This document shows, one piece after another, positions 45,513 through 54,283 of a stretch of 64,000 nt of DNA. How positions within the stretch are numbered: position 1 is the first letter of the stretch; each line of letters begins with the position of its first letter. The notes under the pieces are model-generated. The model was not told where the DNA came from. It was given only the letters and a program-made list of their open reading frames with translations, and searched no databases. Made by a program: the position numbers and the translations under genes. The DNA is from Pedobacter changchengzhani (GTDB lineage Bacteria > Bacteroidota > Bacteroidia > Sphingobacteriales > Sphingobacteriaceae), in assembly GCF_004354365.1 (NCBI RefSeq), contig NZ_SJCY01000013.1:1-64000 (forward strand). The letters are read 5' to 3'.

Positions 45513-46190
45513 CTAGCAATTAATCCTATATCCAATGCTTCTCACGGTTTCAAACCAATCAATCGGGTTTGAAGTTGTTAATTTTTTACGAAGATTTTTA
45601 ACATGCACATCCACAAAGTTCGAATCAGAATTTACTTCCAAAATATCGCCCCAAACATGTTCAGTTAAACTCATTCTAGAAACAACTCTATTTTTGTTTA
45701 GTACTAAATAGTAAAAAATCTCGAATTCTTTCTTTGTTAAGTTTAAACGCTCACTTTCAAACTCTACTGTTCTATTTTGTATATTAAGTAAAAAGCCGTG
45801 AACGTTAACTTCGTTTTTTTCTAATTTATGTTTTCTCCTGATGATTGCATGCATACGCGCCAACAGTTCGTTAAGAGAAAATGGTTTGGGTAAATAATCG
45901 TCGGCGCCACCGTCCAAGCCTTTTATCCGGTCATCTACAGCACTTCTTGCCGTTAAAATAATAACCGAATCGTCTCTGTCTTTTAAACTTTTTAACTGTT
46001 TTAAAACATCAAACCCATCACCGTCTGGTAATCCTAAATCAAGCAAAATGAAATCGTAATTATTTACGAAAATTTTTTCTTCAGCAGATGCTTTTTTCCA
46101 AGCGTGTTCTACAATAAAGCCTTCTTTGCTCAAAAATTCATCCATTTCGAGGGCGAGACTTTTTTCATCTTCAACTATGAGTACGTTCAT
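45513..46190 (-). CDS. OmpR-family response regulator
   Basis: This 225-residue regulator has a receiver domain with acidic pair E7/D8, phosphoacceptor D51 in FILLDLGLPDGDG, and a Thr in IILTARS. The C-terminal winged-helix DNA-binding domain runs from about 130 to 225 (LNLTKKEFEIFYYLVLNKN and VDVHVKNLRKKL). It precedes the histidine kinase and is its probable partner. Upstream is a simple-sequence tract. Confidence 0.95.
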   Translation of the reverse strand: MNVLIVEDEKSLALEMDEFLSKEGFIVEHAWKKASAEEKIFVNNYDFILLDLGLPDGDGFDVLKQLKSLKDRDDSVIILTARSAVDDRIKGLDGGADDYLPKPFSLNELLARMHAIIRRKHKLEKNEVNVHGFLLNIQNRTVEFESERLNLTKKEFEIFYYLVLNKNRVVSRMSLTEHVWGDILEVNSDSNFVDVHVKNLRKKLTTSNPIDWFETVRSIGYRINC

Positions 46191-46267
46191 TTTTTTGGTT
46201 TGATATGGTAGTTAGTATAGAGTAGTTAGTATCAAGACCAATTGCAAAAACATTCGGTGTTAAATAG

Positions 46268-46405
46268 TTCTTTTAGTTTTAGTCTTTGGACTTTTCGCTT
46301 TCTGATTTGGACTTTTCGCTTTCTGCTTTGGTCTTTAGTCTTTCCGCTTTCTGCCTTCCGCTTTCCGCTTTCTGCTTTAGTCTTTCTGCTTTGGTCTTTA
46401 TTCTT
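46268..46405. repeat. CTTTCCGCTTTCTGCTTT-type tract
   Basis: A pyrimidine-rich tract consists of imperfect repeats of CTTT(C/G)(C/T)GCTTT with TCTGCTTTGGTCTTTAGTC units. It belongs with the tracts at 5684, 6185 and 42358, and ends at the 3' end of the aminotransferase gene. Confidence 0.7.
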
Positions 46406-47597
46406 TCCGCTCTAGAACTAAGTTAATATTTTTAAGGATAATCTCACAGGCTTCTTTAATTTCTGCTTCTGTAATAATTAATGGTGGCGCAATGCGCATG
46501 GAATTACTGCAATGTAAAAACCAATCTGATAAAACGCCATCCAAAATACAGGCATCAATAATTTTCTTGTTGGTTTCGAAATCTTCAAACTCAACAGCAA
46601 GCATTAACCCTTTACCTCTTATTTCTTTTATGGCCGGATGTTTTAATAATTTTTTAAAAAGTTGTCCTTTTTGTTCTACTTCTGCAACGATGTTATCATC
46701 TACCAAGGTTTTTAAAGTTGCTAAACCTGCGGCACAGCATACCGGGTGACCGCCAAAGGTTGTCATGTGGCCCAAAATTGGCGTGTGGGATAAAACCTGC
46801 ATAATCTCAAACGAGCTAATAAATGCACCAATTGGCATACCACCACCAATACCTTTTGCTAAAAGTAATACATCAGGTATTACATTATAATGTTCAAAAG
46901 CGAACATTTTGCCACTTCTACCAAAGCCAGATTGTATTTCATCGAATATAAGTAGAACACCATTTTCTGCGCATTTTGCTTTTAATGCCTGCATGTAAAT
47001 CAAATCTCCTACTCTAATTCCAGCTTCACCTTGTATTGGTTCTATAAAAACGGCTGCTGTTTCGGTTGTAATTTGATCTAAATCTGCTAAATTATTATGG
47101 TTAATAAAACTTACATTAGGTAAAAAAGGACCGTAACCCGAAGAATAAAAATCGCTTTCCATTAAACTCTCTGCACCATGTGTACTACCGTGATATGCAT
47201 TTTTGCATGCAATAAATCCTTTTCTACCCGTATAGCGTTTGGCCAGTTTCATTGCACCTTCTACGGCTTCGGTACCCGAATTTAAAAAATAAGTGCAACT
47301 TAAACTTTTAGGCAAAATATCGGCTAATGCTTTAGCAAAGTTAACTTGCGGACTTTGAACATACTCACCATAAACCATTAAATGCATATAGGTTTCTGCT
47401 TGGTGTTGTATAGCTTTTACCACTGCGGGATGACAATGGCCAACATTACTTACGCCAATGCCGGCAATTAAATCTAAATGTTTTTTGCCTTCGGCATCGT
47501 AAATATAAACACCTTTTGCCCGTACAAATTCGAGCATTAATGGTTCTGGAGAGGTTTGCGCATTGTGTTGTAAAAACAACTGACGTTGAGTAAGCAT
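46398..47597 (-). CDS. Class III PLP-dependent aminotransferase
   Basis: This 399-residue enzyme belongs to the acetylornithine/4-aminobutyrate aminotransferase class. Visible motifs are NSGTEAVEGAMKLAK at 107-120, the cofactor-binding D219 in LIFDEIQSGFGR and the PLP lysine K248 in LLLAKGIGGGMP. The amino donor cannot be told from sequence, and ornithine-type or GABA-type activity is possible. It is not flanked by arginine-synthesis genes, apart from carA about 4 kb away. Confidence 0.9.
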   Translation of the reverse strand: MLTQRQLFLQHNAQTSPEPLMLEFVRAKGVYIYDAEGKKHLDLIAGIGVSNVGHCHPAVVKAIQHQAETYMHLMVYGEYVQSPQVNFAKALADILPKSLSCTYFLNSGTEAVEGAMKLAKRYTGRKGFIACKNAYHGSTHGAESLMESDFYSSGYGPFLPNVSFINHNNLADLDQITTETAAVFIEPIQGEAGIRVGDLIYMQALKAKCAENGVLLIFDEIQSGFGRSGKMFAFEHYNVIPDVLLLAKGIGGGMPIGAFISSFEIMQVLSHTPILGHMTTFGGHPVCCAAGLATLKTLVDDNIVAEVEQKGQLFKKLLKHPAIKEIRGKGLMLAVEFEDFETNKKIIDACILDGVLSDWFLHCSNSMRIAPPLIITEAEIKEACEIILKNINLVLERKE

Positions 47598-47722
47598 AAT
47601 ACAAAAATAAGCAATTAAACGGTTGTGTAATTGCGCTTTTAAATTTTATGATAAAACTCTGAAAGGTTAACGTGTAAGAAAGTGTAATTAGAAATTAATT
47701 CGGAGATAATGAAAATTGTTTA

Positions 47723-48163
47723 TCACTTACTTCTCGCGCCTTTATATCGATTAAGCAATTCCTTTTTAAACGCTTCTTGTGCACGGTAATATTTACCTAC
47801 AATTTTAATCGGCAAATCTGCTTTAAGCTTGTTGTAATATTTTTTTTCTAAATTTAAGTTGCGTTGTTTAAAATCAAGCTCGCTTAAAATTAAACTTTGC
47901 ACTTGCGCATCTGTTAAATTATCAATTTCATCTACTTTTCTAAACGAAATCATTTTTTGCATTCGCTCCTTGCGCAATGCAAGTTCATCTGCTTGCATCT
48001 CATTATAAATTGGCCAAAATATTTTAGCCTCATCGGCTGATAAATCTAGCTTCTGTGTAAAAAAGGCGATTTTTAAAGATTCTATCTCACCAGCTTTTGG
48101 TCTTTGCGCCCATAATGCTGTGGGTAAAATAAATAATAATGTGGCAATAAAAAATGGTTTCAT
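47723..48163 (-). CDS. Small periplasmic protein of the sigma/anti-sigma operon
   Basis: This protein of 146 residues starts with a signal peptide (MKPFFIATLLFILPTALWAQ). The rest is helical and charged, with FTQKLDLSADEAKIFWPIYNEM and a repeat-like ending. That shape resembles CpxP/Spy-like periplasmic proteins, but no LTxxQ motif is clear. It lies two bases after the anti-sigma gene, so it is part of the same operon and may be the sensor or a target of the sigma factor. Confidence 0.65.
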   Translation of the reverse strand: MKPFFIATLLFILPTALWAQRPKAGEIESLKIAFFTQKLDLSADEAKIFWPIYNEMQADELALRKERMQKMISFRKVDEIDNLTDAQVQSLILSELDFKQRNLNLEKKYYNKLKADLPIKIVGKYYRAQEAFKKELLNRYKGARSK

Positions 48164-48165
48164 AA

Positions 48166-48813
48166 TTATTGTTTTAATTCCTGTACTAATTCAGTAGATG
48201 AATAATTGTTAAGGATGTAGTTTTCCATTTCTGTATCTGAGGCAGAAATTATTTTAGGAGATGGGGTAGTAGCTTCTATATTGTCGATAATAACATTTTC
48301 ATCAATATCATAAAGCATTTGGTCGTTAGAAAAATCGGTGGTTTGTGCTTGTGGAATATAAATATTGGCATTTTGGTAGTAGTAAATGCCCGATGCTGAA
48401 AGAATTACAAAGCAAGCAACACTTGCGTAGCGCATGATATTACTTTGCCATAAGCGCAAAATCTTCGTTTTACGTTTTACTTCATTAATACCAATTCGAG
48501 CATTTAATTTACTTTCAAACTCTTCAAAATAATTTTGAGGAACCGTAAAGTCTTCTTTTTTTAAGGCTAATAATTTATCCAGAGCAATTTTGGATTCAAT
48601 TTGCGTTGGTAGGTTTTCAAAATAATTTTGAGGTATGCAAAACCCAGATTTATAATTTTCTTTTAAATTATCTATAAAAATAGCGTTTAAAATATTAGTC
48701 TCACTTTCTTCGAAATAACCATCAGGCACATTAAACGGATTTTTATTTCGCAATGCTACAAGTTTAGGTGCATCCTTCATCCAATCGCTATTTTCTAAAT
48801 TTTTTTCCATCAC
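48166..48813 (-). CDS. Probable anti-sigma factor with three VPxxYFE repeats
   Basis: This 215-residue membrane protein has three similar units in its cytoplasmic N-terminal part: NVPDGYFEESETNI (about 28-41), CIPQNYFENLPTQIESKI (59-76) and TVPQNYFEEFESKLNARI (90-107). One transmembrane segment follows at about 128-146, then a short periplasmic tail. The position right after an ECF-type sigma gene and the single TM segment suggest that it holds the sigma factor at the membrane. No zinc-binding anti-sigma motif is present. Confidence 0.7.
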   Translation of the reverse strand: MMEKNLENSDWMKDAPKLVALRNKNPFNVPDGYFEESETNILNAIFIDNLKENYKSGFCIPQNYFENLPTQIESKIALDKLLALKKEDFTVPQNYFEEFESKLNARIGINEVKRKTKILRLWQSNIMRYASVACFVILSASGIYYYQNANIYIPQAQTTDFSNDQMLYDIDENVIIDNIEATTPSPKIISASDTEMENYILNNYSSTELVQELKQ

Positions 48814-48844
48814 AAATATATTGATACCATAAATACCAAAAGGT

Positions 48845-49405
48845 TTAAAAATCTATTTCATCATTTGTTATAATTGCCTCAATTTTTTTTACAGCAATGT
48901 GAAAAGATGCTTTTAATGCGCCTACGGAAGTGCCTAATATTTCCGAAATTTCTTCATATTTCAAGTCATCGTAGTACTTCATGTTAAAAATTAGGCGCTG
49001 TTTTTCTGGTAAGGTTAAAATTGCTTTTTGCAATTTAATCTCTAATTTATCGCCATTAAAGTATGAGGACGCAACAAGATTATCTGCCAGTTCAGACGAT
49101 ACTTCATCCAAAGGGGTGTTGTTTCGCTTTTTTTGTTTATTTAGAAAAGTGATGGATTCGTTGGTCGCAATGCGATAAATCCAAGTATAAAGCTGAGAAT
49201 CGCTTCTGAATTTTTCTAGGTTTTTCCAAACTTTTACAAAAACCTCCTGTAAAAGATCGTCGCAATCATCGTGGTTTAAAACCAACCTGCGTATATGCCA
49301 ATATATTTTTTGTTGATATTTTTTTAAAAGCAAGTTGAAAGCCTCATTTTGCGTTTTTTCAACCGCAAATTTGGCAAGAATTTCAAAGTCTTCAACTTGT
49401 TTCAT
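48845..49405 (-). CDS. RNA polymerase sigma factor, sigma-70/ECF family
   Basis: This sigma factor of 186 residues has region 2 (DDCDDLLQEVFVKVWKNLEKF near 40-60 and TWIYRIATNESITFLNKQKK) and region 4 (LPEKQRLIFNMKYYDDLKYEEISEILGTSVGALKASFHIAVKKI). The structure is that of an ECF sigma factor. It starts the three-gene set with the anti-sigma-like gene and a periplasmic protein. The signal is unknown. A palindromic repeat lies between it and the transketolase C gene. Confidence 0.93.
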   Translation of the reverse strand: MKQVEDFEILAKFAVEKTQNEAFNLLLKKYQQKIYWHIRRLVLNHDDCDDLLQEVFVKVWKNLEKFRSDSQLYTWIYRIATNESITFLNKQKKRNNTPLDEVSSELADNLVASSYFNGDKLEIKLQKAILTLPEKQRLIFNMKYYDDLKYEEISEILGTSVGALKASFHIAVKKIEAIITNDEIDF

Positions 49406-49413
49406 TTTTAATA

Positions 49414-49475
49414 GATATGAGATATGAGATTATAGATATGAGATTGAAACCTAGGTCTCAAATCTCATATCTCAC
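49414..49475. repeat. GAGATATGAGATT palindrome, copy 1
   Basis: GAGATATGAGATT (49419-49431) and AATCTCATATCTC (49461-49473) are exact inverted copies. The centre is CCTAGG with further near-palindromic sequence. It lies just past the stop of the transketolase C gene. The same element is present after the N gene. Confidence 0.8.
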
Positions 49476-49484
49476 TACTCAAAT

Positions 49485-50441
49485 CTATTTTTTTCTTCCC
49501 ATTACTTTTTGCACAGCTTCAATAATATTTGACGGATCTAAACCGTATTTTGTCATCAATTGATCTGGAGTTCCACTTTCGCCAAAAGTATCGTTAGTGG
49601 CTACAAATTCTTGTGGCGTTGGCAACTCGGTTGTTAATAAACGAGCAACACTTTCGCCTAAACCACCAAATTTGTTGTGCTCTTCGCAAGTAACAACACA
49701 ACCAGTTTTTTTAACCGATTTTAAGACAGCTTCCTCATCCAAAGGTTTAATGGTATGGATATTAATAATTTCTGCATCAATACCCATTTCAGCTAATTTC
49801 TCGCCAGCTTCTATCGCTCTCCAAACCATGTGGCCAGTTGCAATAATGGTTACATCGGTACCTTCGTTAACCATCCAAGCTTTTCCAATCTCAAATTTTT
49901 GGTCAGGATCTGTAAATACAGGTATAACCGGCCGACCGAAACGTAAATAAACCGGGCCTTCATATTCGGCAATGGCAACTGTTGCGGCTTTGGTTTGGTT
50001 ATAATCGCAAGGATTAATTACCACCATACCCGGTAGCATTTTCATTAAACCTATATCTTCTAAAATTTGGTGTGTTGCACCATCTTCACCTAAAGTTAAA
50101 CCAGCGTGCGATGCACAAATTTTTACATTTTTGTTTGAGTAGGCTACCGATTGACGGATTTGATCGTAAACTCTTCCGGTAGAAAAGTTGGCAAAAGTAC
50201 CCGTAAAAGGAATTTTGCCGTTAATAGTCATGCCGGCTGCAATACCAATCATGTTCGCTTCTGCAATACCAACCTGCGTAAAACGATCAGGAAATTCTGC
50301 AATAAAAGCATCCATTTTTAACGAGCCAACTAAATCGGCACATAGCGCAACAACATTCTCGTTCTTTTTGCCAGCCTCAAGTAAGCCAGCTCCAAAACCC
50401 GAACGTGTATCTTTTTTTTCTGTATATGTATATTTTTTCAC
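49485..50441 (-). CDS. Transketolase, C-terminal subunit
   Basis: This is the second half (318 residues) of a transketolase that is split into two genes, as is usual in Bacteroidota. It contains a pyrimidine-binding domain with ADLVGSLKMDAF, FTQVGIAEANMIGIAAGM, IASHAGLTLGEDGATHQ and GPVYLRFGRP, and a C-terminal domain with VTCEEHNKFGGLG. It works with the N-terminal subunit upstream in the pentose phosphate pathway. A palindromic element lies on either side. Confidence 0.95.
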   Translation of the reverse strand: MKKYTYTEKKDTRSGFGAGLLEAGKKNENVVALCADLVGSLKMDAFIAEFPDRFTQVGIAEANMIGIAAGMTINGKIPFTGTFANFSTGRVYDQIRQSVAYSNKNVKICASHAGLTLGEDGATHQILEDIGLMKMLPGMVVINPCDYNQTKAATVAIAEYEGPVYLRFGRPVIPVFTDPDQKFEIGKAWMVNEGTDVTIIATGHMVWRAIEAGEKLAEMGIDAEIINIHTIKPLDEEAVLKSVKKTGCVVTCEEHNKFGGLGESVARLLTTELPTPQEFVATNDTFGESGTPDQLMTKYGLDPSNIIEAVQKVMGRKK

Positions 50442-50501
50442 GATGTCTTTATTTTTGTTTAACTGCGTTCAAGCTTGCTTGGCAGGTCTTCATTATGTTT
50501 T

Positions 50502-50557
50502 AGATATGAGATATGAGATTACGACCGATCAGTCTCAAATCTCATATCTCAAATCTC
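50502..50557. repeat. GAGATATGAGATT palindrome, copy 2
   Basis: The same 13-bp arms as copy 1 (GAGATATGAGATT at 50508 and its reverse complement at 50538) lie in the gap between the two transketolase genes. Extra AAATCTCAAG follows. The two copies share both arms, but the loop differs. Confidence 0.8.
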
Positions 50558-50565
50558 AAGTCTGT

Positions 50566-51411
50566 TTAATAATCCCCTAAAGTTTCTGGCAACTGCGCTA
50601 AAGCAACAGCCAATTGCGCATCGCTAGGTGCAGTACCGTGCCATTTGTGCGAGCCCACCATAAAATCTACACCAGCACCCATTTGCGTGCTCATCAAATT
50701 CAAAATTGGCTTGCCTTTTCCAGTTAAAGTTTTTGCATAATGCAAACCTTCTACTATAGATTTCATGTCGTTACCATCGGTGTTGATTACATGCCATCCA
50801 AAAGCTTCAAACTTTGCTTGTAAGCTATCTAAAGCAAGTACTTTATCAGTCGGTCCATCAATTTGTTGTCCATTATAATCAACCGAAGCAATTAAATGAT
50901 CTACTTTGTGAAAAGGCGCAAACATTGCAGCTTCCCAGTTTTGGCCTTCTTGCAATTCGCCATCGCCCATTAAAGCGAATACATAAGATTTATCTCCATT
51001 TAGTCTTTTTGCTAAAGCTGCACCAATGGCAACCGATAAACCTTGACCTAAAGAGCCAGATGCAATCCGGATACCCGGTAAACCCTCGTGTGTAGTTGGG
51101 TGACCTTGCAATCTAGAGTTTAATTTACGAAAAGTAGCCAATTCGCTTTTATCGAAATAGCCTGCGTGTGCCAAAGTGCTGTACCAAACCGGAGAAATGT
51201 GTCCGTTTGATAAGAAAAATAAATCTTCGCCAGCACCTGCCATGGTAAAGTCTGTTTTGTGGTTCAAAACTTCAAAATATAGTGCGGTAAAAAAATCTGC
51301 ACATCCAAGTGAAGCACCTGGGTGGCCCGATTGGCATGCATGAACCATTCTTACAATATCTCTTCTCACTTGAGAAGCAATATCTTCTAGTTCTTTAATT
51401 GTATGTTTCAT
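50566..51411 (-). CDS. Transketolase, N-terminal subunit
   Basis: This 281-residue protein is the thiamine-diphosphate-binding half of the split transketolase. It shows SGHPGASLGCADFF at 28-41, GSLGQGLSVAIGAAL, and the TPP motif GDGELQEGQNWE at 149-160 ending in the Mg-binding N179 of DYN. The C subunit follows after a repeat-containing gap of 124 bases. Together they interconvert sugar phosphates. Confidence 0.95.
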   Translation of the reverse strand: MKHTIKELEDIASQVRRDIVRMVHACQSGHPGASLGCADFFTALYFEVLNHKTDFTMAGAGEDLFFLSNGHISPVWYSTLAHAGYFDKSELATFRKLNSRLQGHPTTHEGLPGIRIASGSLGQGLSVAIGAALAKRLNGDKSYVFALMGDGELQEGQNWEAAMFAPFHKVDHLIASVDYNGQQIDGPTDKVLALDSLQAKFEAFGWHVINTDGNDMKSIVEGLHYAKTLTGKGKPILNLMSTQMGAGVDFMVGSHKWHGTAPSDAQLAVALAQLPETLGDY

Positions 51412-51469
51412 TAAAATAAAAGGTTGTTGTTACAATAGCAAAGTTAATATTTTACCTGCTATATCATAA

Positions 51470-51934
51470 TTAGTTATCAATTAAATCTAATACCTGTTGT
51501 GTGGCGTTTTTTGTATCTACTTTTTTTATAATGTGACTAATTTTTCCATCGCCATTAATTATGAAAGTGGTGCGTACTGTACCCATATATTTTTTGCCGT
51601 ACATGTTTTTTTCGGCCCAAACCCCGTAATCGTTAACAATTTTTTGGTCGCTATCTACCAGTAGTGTAAAAGGTAAATTATGTTTGGTTGCAAATTTCGA
51701 GTGCGATTTTTCATCATCTGTACTCACACCCAAAACTACAATCTCTTTTGCTTGTAAGCCTTGGTAATTATCTCTAAAATCGCAAGCTTCTGCAGTGCAA
51801 CCGGGTGTATCATCTTTAGGGTAAAAATATAAAACAACCGTTTTACCAGCAAAGTCTGTTAAAGCAACTGGCTTGCCGTTTTGGTCTGTTGATGTAATCG
51901 CTGGTGCTAAATCACCTTCTTGTAATATGGCCAT
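51470..51934 (-). CDS. bcp: Thioredoxin-dependent thiol peroxidase (peroxiredoxin Q type)
   Basis: This 154-residue peroxiredoxin reduces hydroperoxides. Peroxidatic C46 lies in DDTPGCTAEACDFRD and the resolving C51 follows five residues later, as in Bcp/PrxQ. The family's conserved GVSTDDEKSH and PFTLLVDSD are present. Length is normal. It starts 58 bases upstream of the transketolase N gene on the same strand, so cotranscription is possible. Confidence 0.95.
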   Translation of the reverse strand: MAILQEGDLAPAITSTDQNGKPVALTDFAGKTVVLYFYPKDDTPGCTAEACDFRDNYQGLQAKEIVVLGVSTDDEKSHSKFATKHNLPFTLLVDSDQKIVNDYGVWAEKNMYGKKYMGTVRTTFIINGDGKISHIIKKVDTKNATQQVLDLIDN

Positions 51935-52067
51935 TGTGAAATAATTTTTATATTAATTGGAAATTTTAAATTGCAATATAAACAGTTTATGCCACTATAA
52001 GGTTCTAATCAATTTAAAATATCAATTTTCAGGCTTAGGTAGCTATTTCAAATTTCTTTAATGTTTT

Positions 52068-52182
52068 GGAAAACGAACGGTAGTGGTCAATGGCTAAACC
52101 TGTCCCGTTTTACGCTCATACGCCTGCAGGCCTTACACACAAGGCCGGTATCCGCTCCACCCGGGTTTAAAAACAAAGGCAG
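52068..52182 (+). repeat. CCCGCT...ATCGGGTTTA family repeat, copy B
   Basis: The core starts at TGTCCCGTTTTACGCT (52101) and ends at CCGGGTTTA (52161). The flanks AAAACGAACGGTAGT and ACAAAGGCAGTG match copy A at 3859. Both interior stems (CGCCTGCAGGCC and GGCCGGTATCCG) differ from the other copies. Confidence 0.6.
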
Positions 52183-52255
52183 TGCAATAGCGACAATTTG
52201 AGGTCTTATCTATAAAATGAAATTTCCCATTTTTTTGTATTCTCTTTCAAATCAG

Positions 52256-52515
52256 CACATCTGGCGCAAGCGTCTCGCTTGTGACCTAAATTAGAAAGTA
52301 AACTACTTCGCAAAGCAGATGACTGGGCCAGATCACATCTGGCGCAAGCGTCTCGCTTGTGACCTAAATTAGAAAGTAAACTACTCTGCAAGGCAGATGA
52401 CTGGACTAGATCTATCTAAAAACTCACATCTGGCGCAAGCGTCTCGCTTGTGACCTAAATTAGAAAGTAATATACTCCGCAAGGCAGATGACTGGGCTAA
52501 ATCTATCTAAAAACA
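52256..52515. repeat. Tandem repeat of 78 and 91 bases, three units
   Basis: Each unit starts CACATCTGGCGCAAGCGTCT at 52256, 52334 and 52425, so the periods are 78 and 91 bases. Units 2 and 3 end with an extra segment around ATCTATCTAAAAAC. CAAGCGTCTCGCTTG inside each unit is a short palindrome. The first reading frame across the units is only a translation of the palindrome and is not a gene. Confidence 0.85.
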
Positions 52516-52546
52516 AAAGTATATCCAATATCGAAATTTTCAAGCC

Positions 52547-54280
52547 TTACCTAAAAAAAGAAATATTATATTTTTTAATGTTGTCTTTCATATCAGCAAC
52601 CACCAACTCTAAATCATGTTTTCCAGCTCCAGTGCGTTCATCAAAGCTGTGCCAAAGCGTTGCCGATTTTGCATCAAACTCCATTAAAACCCACTTGCCA
52701 TCAATGTAACCATTAAAGCTTTTTATGCCCGATAGGTTGTCGCTAATTTTAAAAATCATTTTCGAAATTCCTTTCATGCTTTTGCCATCGGCAATGTTTA
52801 CTGGGGTTATATGCGGCGCAATAGTATCAACAGCAATATAAAAAGCGCCAAAGGTTTTAGGTGTGGCTTTAATAAAACCATTTTCGAAATTTCCACCTTG
52901 GCTAACGCCACTCGTACTCACAATTAACGCCTTACTTTTTAAATATTCTGGAATTTGGTCTGCTTTGATGTACAGTTCGAATCCGGTGTGAAGCGGTGTA
53001 AAGCGGTTGTGAATTTGATGAATAGCAGAATAAGCATTGCCTATCGGTTTAGGCAATTTTTTATAAACGAAATTCAAATTATCATATAAAGTACCTTGAA
53101 GAAAAATCGCTTTTATATCTTCGGTGTCAAACTCATTTGTTTTGTTGTAAGGGTAAAAAATCCCCGTTGGTGGAGCAGATTGGGCAATAGGTGCTGACCC
53201 CGAATTTACTGTAAAATTTAAGGTAGAAGAATTTCCTGTTGCATCTTTAATAATGTATTTCATTTCATGATTTTTACCATCATTGAAATTAATTTTGCCA
53301 TTATTTACCAAACTGCTATAAATTTTTAAAGGGTTGCCTGGTGCTACAAAACTTTTTTGTATGCTTCGCTTTGTAGTTAAAAACGTAGGGTAATCGATGT
53401 GAGAATTAATGGCCTTGCTATTTTCAAAAGCAAACCTTTCTAAAGCAGAAGTAAATACCACTTTGCCGTCATATTCCAATTGGATGGAATAAACACCATT
53501 TGTTCCCGAAAGTCCGTTATGTTTATCAGTTGTAACTATACCAAAGCCAACTTCGCCTGATAGAGAAATTGGAGCAACAGCTTTATAACTTCCGTTAGCG
53601 CCAGTAATTGCGATAGCTTGTTTCGGTGTATTTTCAGTAAATACGTTTCCATTTAAACGGTAAACGTATAAATTATGAATGACTGGCGGAATATTATCAG
53701 GTATATTAATGCCGAAAAATTGCGGGTTGATCGTCTCTTCGGTTTTGGTGTCTCTAATTTCGAAATGTAAATGCGGTCCGCCAGAACTTCCTCTGTTGCC
53801 ACTCCAAGCAATAATTTCTCCTTTTCTAACCGGTATTAAAGTTGCATCGGGATACTCATCAATTTCAAATGATTTCTTTTCGTATTCTAAATTCTTCACG
53901 ACAGTTGCAATTTTTGGCGAAAAACGTTGCAGGTGGCCATAAACGGTGGTAAAACCATTGGGGTGATTAATATAAAGTGCCTGTCCGAAACCACTATTTT
54001 GAACCCTTAACCTCGAAATGTACCCATCAGCAACTGCGTAAACAGGATAACCTTCTCTTTGATTGGTTCTAAAATCTATTCCCGAATGAAAATGGTTACT
54101 CCGAATTTCGCCAAAAGAGCCTGCAAGAGCAGGTGGCGTAATATCTAAAGGTTGGCGGAAATCGGTTAAAGGATACTTATTTTTACTAAATATTTGTTGT
54201 GCCCGGGTAAGCTGAAAAGTGAATAAAAAAGTAAATAATAATACTATGGAAACTATTTTAGGCATGGAATTTTTAATCAT
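52547..54280 (-). CDS. M23 family metallopeptidase with C-terminal Ig-like region
   Basis: This 577-residue secreted protein has a signal peptide up to about residue 27. The LytM domain lies at about 45-180, with HFHSGIDF (metal-binding His and Asp) and GPHLHFEIRD (catalytic and metal-binding His). Such enzymes cut peptidoglycan cross-bridges. The remaining two-thirds has no known domain and resembles Ig-like beta-sheet modules. An ATG five codons downstream (54265) would also keep the signal sequence. A tandem repeat ends close to its stop. Confidence 0.9.
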   Translation of the reverse strand: MIKNSMPKIVSIVLLFTFLFTFQLTRAQQIFSKNKYPLTDFRQPLDITPPALAGSFGEIRSNHFHSGIDFRTNQREGYPVYAVADGYISRLRVQNSGFGQALYINHPNGFTTVYGHLQRFSPKIATVVKNLEYEKKSFEIDEYPDATLIPVRKGEIIAWSGNRGSSGGPHLHFEIRDTKTEETINPQFFGINIPDNIPPVIHNLYVYRLNGNVFTENTPKQAIAITGANGSYKAVAPISLSGEVGFGIVTTDKHNGLSGTNGVYSIQLEYDGKVVFTSALERFAFENSKAINSHIDYPTFLTTKRSIQKSFVAPGNPLKIYSSLVNNGKINFNDGKNHEMKYIIKDATGNSSTLNFTVNSGSAPIAQSAPPTGIFYPYNKTNEFDTEDIKAIFLQGTLYDNLNFVYKKLPKPIGNAYSAIHQIHNRFTPLHTGFELYIKADQIPEYLKSKALIVSTSGVSQGGNFENGFIKATPKTFGAFYIAVDTIAPHITPVNIADGKSMKGISKMIFKISDNLSGIKSFNGYIDGKWVLMEFDAKSATLWHSFDERTGAGKHDLELVVADMKDNIKKYNISFFR

Positions 54281-54283
54281 TAC

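Noticed and set aside
52206..52391. 61-codon frame with a duplicated SNLGHKRDACARC peptide
   Set aside because: It is a translation of the tandem repeat. The peptide repeats only because the DNA does, and the frame ends when the repeat changes length.
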